From: SIG653 sp045578045
GTDB lineage: Bacteria; Bacillota; Clostridia; Oscillospirales; CAG-382
NCBI GenBank assembly: GCA_045578045.1
Contig: JAZNJM010000006.1
Coordinates: 1 to 5,329, forward strand
Direction: 5' to 3'
DNA: 5,329 nt
A program made the position numbers and the translations under genes. Shown piece after piece: positions 1 through 5,200 of the stretch; position 1 is the first letter of the stretch, and every line of letters begins with the position of its first letter. The notes beneath the pieces are model-generated. The model ran no database searches. It was given only the letters and a program-made list of their open reading frames with translations, and had not been told where the DNA came from.

Positions 1-246
1 TTTATTTGCGTTTCTTATTGTTGAAAGACGGTGGGCAACTATTAACATTGTTCCTATATTCATCATTTTTTCCAACGAATCTTGAATCAGAACCTCTGTT
101 TCTGTATCTATATTTGCCGTTGCTTCATCAAGAATCATAACAGAAGGCTTATGAACTATTGTTCTTGCAAAAGAGAGAAGCTGTCGTTGACCTGCGGAGA
201 AGTTGTTTCCTCTGTCGCTTTCTTTGAATAATAACTTAGTTCGAGT
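1..246 (-). pseudogene. ABC exporter nucleotide-binding domain fragment, lacking its 5' part and running off the left edge
   Basis: This open frame of 82 codons has no start codon and no stop within the window. It reads as the second half of an ABC exporter (MsbA/LmrA-like) ATPase domain. The signature loop FSAGQRQLLSFAR, Walker B VMILDEAT, D-loop with NID, and H-loop IVAHRLST appear in the right order. The Q-loop, Walker A and all membrane helices are missing. The frame begins right after the subtilase stop codon (247-249) and is in the same frame as the subtilase; no ATG, GTG or TTG lies ahead of the signature motif. It cannot make a working transporter. The fragment ends RNANK at base 1 and continues perfectly into ANKIILL at the other window end. 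It therefore looks like the product of a rearrangement that joined the subtilase 3' end to the middle of an exporter gene. The NBD identity is secure; the pseudogene status is inferred. Confidence 0.85.
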
Positions 247-1251
247 TTATATTCCACTATCTATAATATAGTTTATGGCATTTTTCATTGATACTATTCC
301 GCCACATTTAATATAACCATTTAGAGTTGCTGACTTTTTTGAAGTTGAGAGTAGAATATCTTTCACTTTGCTTGCTGATATGTTTCCTTTAGCTGCCGAT
401 ATAATTTCGGCTGAAATTCCGCTAATGTATGCGGTGGCTAATGAGGAACCAGAATCGTATTTCAAATTGAGGTTTTTATCAAAGACTAATATATCTTCTC
501 CAGGGGCGGCGATGTCAACATTAAGACCATAATTGGAAAAAGAGCTTATTAGTCCTTTACTATTTATTCCTCCGACAGAAATTACATTATTCAATTTGTA
601 TTTACCCGGAAACGAACATTCTTCTTTATGATTGTTTCCAGCGGCACAAACAAAGAGCATTTTGCTGTTTTTTATCGTCTCGTAAAGAAGGGCATTGCTT
701 TCTTTAAGACATAAGCTCAAATTAACAACTTTTGCACCAGAACTTTCAGCAAAAAGAATTGCTTTAGCCAATAGCTCTGGGGATAAATTGTTTTCATCTA
801 TTCTTATATTAATGAGCAATGAATTTGAAGAAACTCCTATATATTCTTTAGAGTTGCCTGCAATAATATGAGCTATTTCTGTACCGTGCGATGAAAAAAT
901 ATTAGTTTGGGTATCGCAAGAGTTATTTGAAAAATTCCAACCTGAAATATCGTCAACGTATCCGTTAGAATCATTGTCTATTCCATCTGATGCTATTTCT
1001 TTTTTGTTGAAAAATATTTTTTCTGTTAATTGAGGACTGTTTATAAATCCTGTGTCTATTATTGCAACTATTGTTTTATAAGATGAAGAAGTATTAATAA
1101 AGTCTATGTCAATTCCCTTCGTTCCTCTTTCATTATTTATTGTTTTTCCATCGTTGTCTATTGCCCATTGAATGTTTGAATCCGAATGGGAACACCCAAT
1201 TAGGCATAGTGAAGCAAAAATAAGTATAGAGATTTTAATTACATTTAACAT
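247..1251 (-). CDS. Subtilisin-like (S8) serine protease, lipoprotein, possibly LanP-like
   Basis: This 334-aa protein has a lipoprotein signal: a charged N-terminus, a hydrophobic stretch from about residue 5, and lipobox LIGC with Cys20 as the predicted lipidated residue. The mature enzyme would be tethered to the outer face of the membrane. The S8 catalytic set is complete: Asp66 in AIIDTGF, His122 in SSHGTEIAH, oxyanion Asn206 in CAAGNN, and Ser270 in SGSSLATAYISG. The serine motif is a relaxed form of the usual GTSMAAPHVAG. Length fits a minimal catalytic domain with no obvious long propeptide and no C-terminal extension. The ATG lies inside the end of the permease gene (7-bp overlap), so translation is probably coupled. 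Neighbouring ABC transporter and secreted-protein genes resemble bacteriocin clusters, where subtilases remove leader peptides. Here the substrate could be the 343-aa secreted protein, but that is inference. A general surface housekeeping protease is the alternative. Confidence 0.93.
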   Translation of the reverse strand: MLNVIKISILIFASLCLIGCSHSDSNIQWAIDNDGKTINNERGTKGIDIDFINTSSSYKTIVAIIDTGFINSPQLTEKIFFNKKEIASDGIDNDSNGYVDDISGWNFSNNSCDTQTNIFSSHGTEIAHIIAGNSKEYIGVSSNSLLINIRIDENNLSPELLAKAILFAESSGAKVVNLSLCLKESNALLYETIKNSKMLFVCAAGNNHKEECSFPGKYKLNNVISVGGINSKGLISSFSNYGLNVDIAAPGEDILVFDKNLNLKYDSGSSLATAYISGISAEIISAAKGNISASKVKDILLSTSKKSATLNGYIKCGGIVSMKNAINYIIDSGI

Positions 1252-2213
1252 TCTATATCTCTCTTGTTAAATAAAATGAATGAAAGGATAGTAAAAACAA
1301 AAATGTGAATTAATAAAATGATTAAAGATACAGTTGGAGTTATTTCACCATTCCCTATAGAATTTGTTAAATATTGTGAATAGTTAGTGTTGGAAAACAA
1401 TGTGTATTTCAAGAAAGAAGAATCGGGAAAAGCGGAAGATAAAACAGAACCAAAAGCTGAAATGCAAAAGCAGAGAGAAATTCCGAGCAAATTATTTCTT
1501 GTCAAAACTGCGATAGAGACTGCTAAACTTGAAATTGCATACAACGACACGCAATTGTAGGCGAGACAAAGAAATAATTGAGATAATACATTTCTTTGGA
1601 TGATTTCTTTGCCGTTATAATAAACACATTGCACAGAAAAATTATCAAACCCAAATAATGCCCAGCCGCAAAGTATGGAACAAATCATAAAAATAAAAAT
1701 GAAAAGAGTTGTTAGAATAATAATAGAAAGAAACTTTGAAAATAATATCTTCCATCTCTTTGCGTTTATAATAACAAGCCTCGACATAGTTCCATTGGTA
1801 TATTCTGATGAAATTAAATAACAAGAAAGCATTATTACGCAAATAGTTATAAATATAAAAAGTTCGTTGACTCTTAAAATTAGAGAAGAAGCACTTTTAT
1901 CGAGAATTGGTGGGATATTGTTATCAATTTGAAATTGATACACTTTGTTTTGGTTTATCATTTCGTTTATTATGTCAGAAGAGGAAAAACCAATTGATGG
2001 ATCATTTAAAAAGGAGTTATTAGTTTCAATTTCTATTTGCAGAAAGTTTTTCCAGTTTTCCAGTTTTCTCTCGGAGAATTTAGCAGGTGAGTTTTTTATA
2101 TATAGTCCAAATACAAAAACAACAACAAAAGAAAGGATTGTAAATCCTATAATTATTCTATTTGCAAGTGCTTTGGAAATTTCATTTTTAGTTAATATGA
2201 ATATTTTATTCAA
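1245..2213 (-). CDS. ABC-2 type transporter permease
   Basis: This 322-aa integral membrane protein has about six hydrophobic helices, near residues 18-39, 117-136, 157-187, 209-237, 242-262 and 295-316. A large extracytoplasmic loop (about 40-116) lies between the first two. The segment SSEYTNGTMSRLV (135-147) after helix 2 matches the place and style of the coupling element seen in ABC-2 permeases of the BcrB/LanE/YtrF type. The start is a TTG at 2211-2213 inside the last codons of the ATPase gene (8-bp overlap), preceded by GGGAG about 9 nt upstream. No ATG lies near the N-terminus, and an internal start would remove helix 1. The 3' end overlaps the subtilase start. With the adjacent ATPase it should form one transporter. 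The family usually exports lipophilic peptides or antibiotics, or extracts them from the membrane, giving self-immunity. The substrate here is unknown. Confidence 0.9.
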   Translation of the reverse strand: MNKIFILTKNEISKALANRIIIGFTILSFVVVFVFGLYIKNSPAKFSERKLENWKNFLQIEIETNNSFLNDPSIGFSSSDIINEMINQNKVYQFQIDNNIPPILDKSASSLILRVNELFIFITICVIMLSCYLISSEYTNGTMSRLVIINAKRWKILFSKFLSIIILTTLFIFIFMICSILCGWALFGFDNFSVQCVYYNGKEIIQRNVLSQLFLCLAYNCVSLYAISSLAVSIAVLTRNNLLGISLCFCISAFGSVLSSAFPDSSFLKYTLFSNTNYSQYLTNSIGNGEITPTVSLIILLIHIFVFTILSFILFNKRDIEC

Positions 2214-3090
2214 TTTCTGATTCTCCCATCATTTCGAGATATTTTTTTTCTAAATGCGTTCCTGATGAAAATTCTAAAATTATAATATTGTTATGTAATA
2301 TTTTGTTGAATAGAGAATTAAGCAGATCATTTTTCACGCACAAGAAGAAAAAGTTGCCTTCGGAAGAAAAATCTATAGCCATTTCGTTTAAAACGTTTAT
2401 AAAGGCTTCGGGATTATTTACTTTAATGTCAACCATTGAATGAAGTAAAGTTCCTTTATCCTGCTTAACAATTTTTCCATTATTTATGTAATAATTCTGA
2501 GAAGCTATTTTTGATATTTCTCCCAAATTATGAGAAGAAACAATAAAACTCGTTCCCTTTTCGTTGCAAATGGTCTTTATAATTTTTCGTAAATCTTGGA
2601 TCCCCTTAGGATCTACTCCGTTAAACGGTTCATCTAAAAAAACAATTTCAGGCTCGTGGAGAATTGACAAAGCTATACTTAATCTTTGTCTCATTCCTAA
2701 AGAATATGTTCCTACTAAAGAATCTTTTCTGTTTGATAGTCCAACAAGTTCTATGGTTTCTTCTATTTTTTTGTCATTAACACGAAATGGTGAGGAAAAT
2801 ATTTTTGCATTTTCAATTGCCGTAAATTTGTTGTAAAAATTAGTATTATTAAGAGAAGAACCTATCTTGCTCATATACTGCTCAAAATCTTTTTTTATAG
2901 AAATATCATTTATTAAAATTTCTCCCGAATTGATAGAAGATATTCCGCAACATAATTTAAAGGTTGTTGTTTTACCTGCTCCGTTTGGACCTATAAACCC
3001 AACTATGGATTTTGAAGGAATTTCCATAGTTATATTATTTAAAATGATTCTGTTTTTTATTTTTTTGTATAAGTTTTTAATTTCAAACAC
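2206..3090 (-). CDS. ABC transporter ATP-binding protein, BcrA/LanF-like
   Basis: This cytoplasmic ATPase has 294 aa from the chosen GTG start. Seen in order: Walker A GPNGAGKTT (34-42), signature YSLGMRQRLSIA (129-140, a LSGGQ variant), Walker B IVFLDEP (149-155; Asp153, catalytic Glu154), D-loop NGVD (157-160), and switch His187 in VSSHNLGE. About 90 residues follow the core, as is usual for the bacitracin-resistance/lantibiotic-immunity subfamily. The Q-loop position (IGSSLNN, about Asn81) carries Asn instead of Gln; LanF proteins are known to have Glu there. The GTG at 3088-3090 is preferred because TGAGGAAATTGCC precedes it. A longer frame to 3135 would overlap the upstream gene and lacks a ribosome binding site. 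It sits 10 bp after the 178-aa gene and overlaps the permease, its obvious partner. The family is certain; the role in self-protection is inferred from context. Confidence 0.93.
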   Translation of the reverse strand: MFEIKNLYKKIKNRIILNNITMEIPSKSIVGFIGPNGAGKTTTFKLCCGISSINSGEILINDISIKKDFEQYMSKIGSSLNNTNFYNKFTAIENAKIFSSPFRVNDKKIEETIELVGLSNRKDSLVGTYSLGMRQRLSIALSILHEPEIVFLDEPFNGVDPKGIQDLRKIIKTICNEKGTSFIVSSHNLGEISKIASQNYYINNGKIVKQDKGTLLHSMVDIKVNNPEAFINVLNEMAIDFSSEGNFFFLCVKNDLLNSLFNKILHNNIIILEFSSGTHLEKKYLEMMGESEIE

Positions 3091-3103
3091 GGCAATTTCC
3101 TCA
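3088..3103 (-). promoter_or_regulatory. Ribosome binding site and GTG start deciding the ATPase N-terminus
   Basis: The minus strand reads TGAGGAAATTGCCGTG. The TGA is the stop of the 178-aa gene, GAGGAA is the Shine-Dalgarno sequence, and GTG is the ATPase start. Stop, binding site and start are fused in 16 bases, so ribosomes finishing the upstream gene are placed to restart here. Confidence 0.75.
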
Positions 3104-3637
3104 TTTTCTCGTGTATTCAATATAATAAAAGTCAAAAATCGTAATGGAAAGGGTGTTAATATCTATTTTATTTAAATCGTTAATTTTTACGGCAAAAATA
3201 TCTCTGCTGCAATCTCTTCCAAAAGAGATTGCTCTTCGTTTTGCTTTTATTGATTCATTCTTGTGATTTAAAATTACCGTTCCTGTTTTTGAATAATCTA
3301 TTTCTGGCTCATCAGCAAAAAAATACCCATAGCTAAGAATCTCACCTGAAAAGAAACCAATATTATTTTTTATATAAAGAGTAAAACGAATCTCTCCGTT
3401 TTCATAGTCTTTTTCTATGGATTCAAGCTTTATTTCAATGCCATTAAAGTTTTTTTCATCGCCTAAGCTTAAAATAATATTTTCTTGCAAGGTTTTGTTA
3501 TCTTTTTTATACTTATCTTTGTTAGAGCTAATGAAATCCATTCCGTCTATTCCAAAGGAAACTATTCCAAAGTAGACAACACAAAAAATCAACGCAAAAA
3601 CAATAAAAAATGATATTATAAGTTTTCTTTTTTTCAT
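3101..3637 (-). CDS. Membrane-anchored protein of unknown function (178 aa)
   Basis: I do not recognise this protein. It starts MKKRKLIISF and has one hydrophobic segment (about residues 6-27). No clear signal-peptidase or lipobox motif is visible, so an N-terminal anchor with an extracytoplasmic body is likely. A lysine-rich linker (about 38-50) is followed by roughly 125 residues of alternating beta-type sequence, such as GIEIKLESIEKDYENGEIRF and later strands ending in FDFYYIEY. This suggests a small beta-sandwich domain like those of many Firmicute surface proteins. It has only one cysteine beyond the anchor (Cys143). It is the first gene after the intercistronic hairpin and is followed 10 bp later by the ATPase, so it belongs to the transporter-protease block. 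Possible roles are an immunity protein or an accessory partner of the transporter; neither is shown by the sequence. The Shine-Dalgarno region (AAAGCGAG) is weak. Confidence 0.85.
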   Translation of the reverse strand: MKKRKLIISFFIVFALIFCVVYFGIVSFGIDGMDFISSNKDKYKKDNKTLQENIILSLGDEKNFNGIEIKLESIEKDYENGEIRFTLYIKNNIGFFSGEILSYGYFFADEPEIDYSKTGTVILNHKNESIKAKRRAISFGRDCSRDIFAVKINDLNKIDINTLSITIFDFYYIEYTRK

Positions 3638-3656
3638 TATGACTCGCTTTCATAGG

Positions 3657-3687
3657 AATCAAGGGACATTTGAAATGCCCCTTGATT
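3657..3687 (-). promoter_or_regulatory. Intercistronic hairpin between the secreted-protein gene and the downstream block
   Basis: Two 15-nt arms, 3657-3671 and 3673-3687, are complementary except for one G-U wobble on the minus-strand RNA. The central arm sequence is AATCAAGGG paired with CCCTTGATT. In the direction of the operon no U run follows, so it is not a classical terminator. On the plus strand the stem is followed by TTTTATTAATT. Best readings are a 3'-end stabiliser of the secreted-protein message, or a partial attenuator that lowers expression of the four genes behind it, as is common after bacteriocin structural genes. Confidence 0.7.
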
Positions 3688-3694
3688 TTATTAA

Positions 3695-4726
3695 TTATGG
3701 ATTAAATTCTGATCTGGGATTTATACCATTTGTTTTAAATCCGCTGGATAAGCTCGTATCACTTGAAGAACATTTAAAACCTTTTTTGGCTTTAGAAATT
3801 GAAATTCCACAGTTACCAGTAACTTGAGCACCATCGTTTGAAGACGCGCCAGCTTCAAGACCAATAGTAAATGATGATACTTCACAATTGGAATAAGTAT
3901 GTGCATAAATTGTTTGAACATTTCCGCGGTAGTTTTTGAAGGAATCTGTATACCATCCAATACATGCAAAGCTGTATCCCAAGTATGTATAGTTGTAATG
4001 GAAAGCATTTCCTGACGTAATAATTGCTTGGTCTTGAATTTCAAAACCTATTCCATATTTGCCGCTACCAGTTGCTTTTGAGGTTGAAATAGTTCTTGTT
4101 CCGTAGCTGATGTTGGTATTGGTGCTTATTATACATTTTTGAGATTTTAATGATGCAGTATAGCTCCCGCTGGTATCTTCAATTGCAAATCCATAGCAAT
4201 CAACGCCTCCTATGTTATATCTCTTTCCCTTTGTTGGCCACCATACATCCCACGTACTTATATCATCAGGAAATTTATTATATCGTCCGCTTGCATATAT
4301 TCCCCAATATTTATTTTTTGCATTATAATAAATCTTAGGTGAATATAAAGTTACATATGATGCATCGCTCGCGTATTCTCCAACATTTGAAGAAGGAATA
4401 TCAAGAGTATATACATCCATTTCTTCTAATGCTTGCTGCTTTTCTTTTTCAGTGAGGTTAGAAGCTAAAAGAGAGTCAATTTCATCGAGTCTTGCTTGAA
4501 TATCCGTTTCATTCATTTCTACATATTTATCTTCGTGGAGTTTAGCAAGATCGAGTTTCGCCTGAACAATGTCAAAATCAGAGTCTTTGTCAACTGCATT
4601 AACTTCGTATATTTGGTTAGTTGTGTTATTGTTTTCTTCTTTAGCAGCTGAAACACTCATGCTCATAGCAATAACACAAACCAAAGATGCAATCATTACG
4701 ATTAAGTTTTTCTTTTGTTTTTTCAT
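3695..4726 (-). CDS. Sec-secreted beta-rich protein of unknown function (343 aa, six-cysteine C-terminal domain)
   Basis: I do not recognise this family with confidence. The start at 4724-4726 is chosen because AAAGGG sits 6 nt upstream; an in-frame ATG five codons earlier lacks such a site. Residues 1-27 form a typical Sec signal peptide (lysine-rich start, hydrophobic core, VSA before the likely cut). Residues about 50-107 are charged and probably helical, resembling a propeptide or spacer. Residues about 118-330 are rich in Tyr, Ser, Gly, Thr and Trp in short alternating stretches (KYWGIYASGRY, TWDVWWPTKGKRYNIGG, KYGIGFEIQDQA), indicating a beta fold. This part has six cysteines (177, 198, 255, 281, 306, 319), enough for three disulfides. 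There is no LPXTG anchor, membrane anchor or enzyme motif, so it should be released. It is first in the operon, has its own promoter, and is followed by a hairpin, suggesting it is the main product. It could be a bacteriocin, toxin or adhesin-like protein; this is inference. Confidence 0.85.
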   Translation of the reverse strand: MKKQKKNLIVMIASLVCVIAMSMSVSAAKEENNNTTNQIYEVNAVDKDSDFDIVQAKLDLAKLHEDKYVEMNETDIQARLDEIDSLLASNLTEKEKQQALEEMDVYTLDIPSSNVGEYASDASYVTLYSPKIYYNAKNKYWGIYASGRYNKFPDDISTWDVWWPTKGKRYNIGGVDCYGFAIEDTSGSYTASLKSQKCIISTNTNISYGTRTISTSKATGSGKYGIGFEIQDQAIITSGNAFHYNYTYLGYSFACIGWYTDSFKNYRGNVQTIYAHTYSNCEVSSFTIGLEAGASSNDGAQVTGNCGISISKAKKGFKCSSSDTSLSSGFKTNGINPRSEFNP

Positions 4727-4763
4727 AAGTCGCCCTTTCATTTTTTTATAAATCTGAATATCC

Positions 4764-4778
4764 GCGTTTTTGTAACGC
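4764..4778 (-). promoter_or_regulatory. Small leader hairpin upstream of the secreted-protein start
   Basis: The plus strand reads gcgtttttgtaacgc: five-base arms GCGTT and AACGC around a five-base loop. It lies in an unusually CpG-rich patch (about 4763-4795) with repeated ACGC/CGCG words inside an otherwise very A+T-rich leader. It is about 40 nt ahead of the start codon. It may be a leader RNA element or a protein site; the support is modest. Confidence 0.35.
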
Positions 4779-4900
4779 AAAAGTACGCATACGCGAAAAC
4801 AAATTGTTTTGTTTTTTTAAAATACAATGTTAATTATATTGCTAAAATGAAGTTAATATCCTGCATTTTAGTCATAATAATTAATAAGGAAATAAAAATT

Positions 4901-4916
4901 AATAAATCGATTTATT
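4901..4916. promoter_or_regulatory. 16-bp perfect palindrome at the predicted transcription start
   Basis: The sequence AATAAATCGATTTATT is identical to its reverse complement. It begins about 10 bases downstream of the predicted -10 box on the minus strand, which puts it at roughly +3 to +18 of the transcript. That is a classical repressor-operator position. A chance palindrome in A+T-rich DNA is possible. Confidence 0.45.
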
Positions 4917-4925
4917 GTATTTTAG

Positions 4926-4954
4926 AGTGTACACCTGAAAAAACATATTGTCAA
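4926..4954 (-). promoter_or_regulatory. Sigma-A type promoter for the secreted-protein operon
   Basis: On the minus strand a perfect -35 TTGACA (4949-4954) is separated by exactly 17 bp from TACACT (4926-4931; four of six bases match TATAAT). Transcription would start near 4918-4919, giving a leader of about 190 nt before the ATG at 4726. An A-rich stretch (the complement of the T run) lies upstream and could act as an UP element. A TATAAT without a good -35 near 4835-4840 is a weaker alternative. Confidence 0.6.
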
Positions 4955-4977
4955 TACAAGAGGGAAAATATTAACTG

Positions 4978-4996
4978 TTTTTTTTTTTTTTTTTTT
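4978..4996 (+). repeat. 19-nt homopolymer T run (A run on the coding strand)
   Basis: Nineteen uninterrupted T residues lie about 24 bp upstream of the predicted -35 box. Such tracts bend DNA, can serve as UP-like elements, and are prone to slippage during replication. The exact length may also be a sequencing uncertainty. Confidence 0.8.
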
Positions 4997-5020
4997 GTTC
5001 GTGGATTGTTCATTATTTTT

Positions 5021-5050
5021 TTCTGTATATTTCTGTATATTTCTGTATAG
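5021..5050. repeat. Three tandem 10-bp repeats (ttctgtatat)
   Basis: Two identical copies of TTCTGTATAT (5021-5030, 5031-5040) are followed by a third differing only in its last base (5041-5050). The period matches one helical turn, so any bound protein would sit on one face of the DNA. The core CTGTAT also occurs in the neighbouring 19-bp repeats. Confidence 0.85.
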
Positions 5051-5067
5051 ATAAATAGAGCTGTTTA

Positions 5068-5087
5068 AAATGCGAAAATTTGCATTT
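5068..5087. promoter_or_regulatory. 20-bp near-palindrome
   Basis: The stretch AAATGCGAAAATTTGCATTT has matching outer six-base arms (AAATGC/GCATTT) and matches at eight of ten symmetric positions overall. It lies between the two repeat arrays. No U run follows on the minus strand, so an operator is more likely than a terminator. Confidence 0.35.
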
Positions 5088-5099
5088 ATACAGCTGTAT
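5088..5099. promoter_or_regulatory. 12-bp perfect palindrome ATACAGCTGTAT
   Basis: This self-complementary 12-mer overlaps the start of the first 19-bp repeat and contains the CTGTAT word found throughout both repeat arrays in both orientations. It may be a binding site for a dimeric regulator. Confidence 0.4.
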
Positions 5100-5186
5100 T
5101 GTGTTCACAAAGCTGTATTGTATTTACAAAGCTGTATTGTATTTACAAAGTTGTATTGTATTTACAAAGCTATATTATTTTTTCAC
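5092..5186. repeat. 19-bp tandem repeats, four clear units plus one decayed unit
   Basis: Units start at 5092, 5111, 5130, 5149 and, degenerate, 5168. The consensus is AGCTGTATTGTATTTACAA. Units 2 and 3 are identical and unit 4 has one change. Unit 1 has two changes that keep an internal inverted repeat: TTGTA-TT-TACAA becomes TTGTG-TT-CACAA. This preserved symmetry points to a protein-binding site rather than neutral satellite DNA. The array lies between the exporter stop and the secreted-protein promoter. There are no unique spacers, so it is not a CRISPR array. No replication initiator is present to make it a supported iteron array. Confidence 0.85.
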
Positions 5187-5200
5187 TAATAACGCTTTTT

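Larger units (their letters stand above)
4727..5200. other. 474-bp non-coding regulatory region
   Basis: No credible gene is seen on either strand. From right to left it holds 19-bp tandem repeats, two small palindromes, a triple 10-bp repeat, a 19-nt T run, a vegetative promoter, a 16-bp palindrome, and an approximately 190-nt leader with a small hairpin before the secreted-protein start. No GC-rich hairpin plus U run is seen after the exporter stop at 5201, so exporter transcripts might read into the region. Such a dense set of repeats in front of a single operon suggests elaborate control of the secreted protein. Confidence 0.7.

Noticed and set aside
1645..1842. Second minus-strand frame of 65 codons inside the permease gene
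   Set aside because: It is fully nested in the permease frame, which has clear membrane helices, and has no ribosome binding site.
1945..3175. Plus-strand open frames opposite the permease and ATPase genes
   Set aside because: The minus-strand frames carry full ABC transporter motifs. The plus-strand translations show no family pattern and are shadows.
3639..4338. Short plus-strand frames and an alternative minus-strand frame (3721-4044) within the secreted-protein gene
   Set aside because: The 343-aa frame has a signal peptide, ribosome binding site and coherent composition. The others have none of these.
3695..4726. Lanthipeptide or lactococcin-972-type precursor
   Set aside because: The protein is far too long for a lanthipeptide, has a Sec signal peptide, and no lanthionine-forming enzyme is present. 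I see no clear lactococcin-972 pattern.
4956..5012. Tiny minus-strand peptide frame (MNNPRTKKKK...) read through the A run, as a possible pheromone or bacteriocin precursor
   Set aside because: It has no Shine-Dalgarno sequence, and its content comes from the homopolymer. It has no leader or double-glycine motif.
4715..5050. Plus-strand open frame of 111 codons across the regulatory region
   Set aside because: It is antisense to the promoter and signal peptide region and is built largely of Phe/Ile from T-rich DNA including the 19-T run. It lacks a convincing ribosome binding site.
5092..5186. CRISPR array or plasmid iterons
   Set aside because: Units are directly abutting with no unique spacers, so it is not CRISPR. 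Iterons remain conceivable by length, but no replication initiator gene is in the unit.
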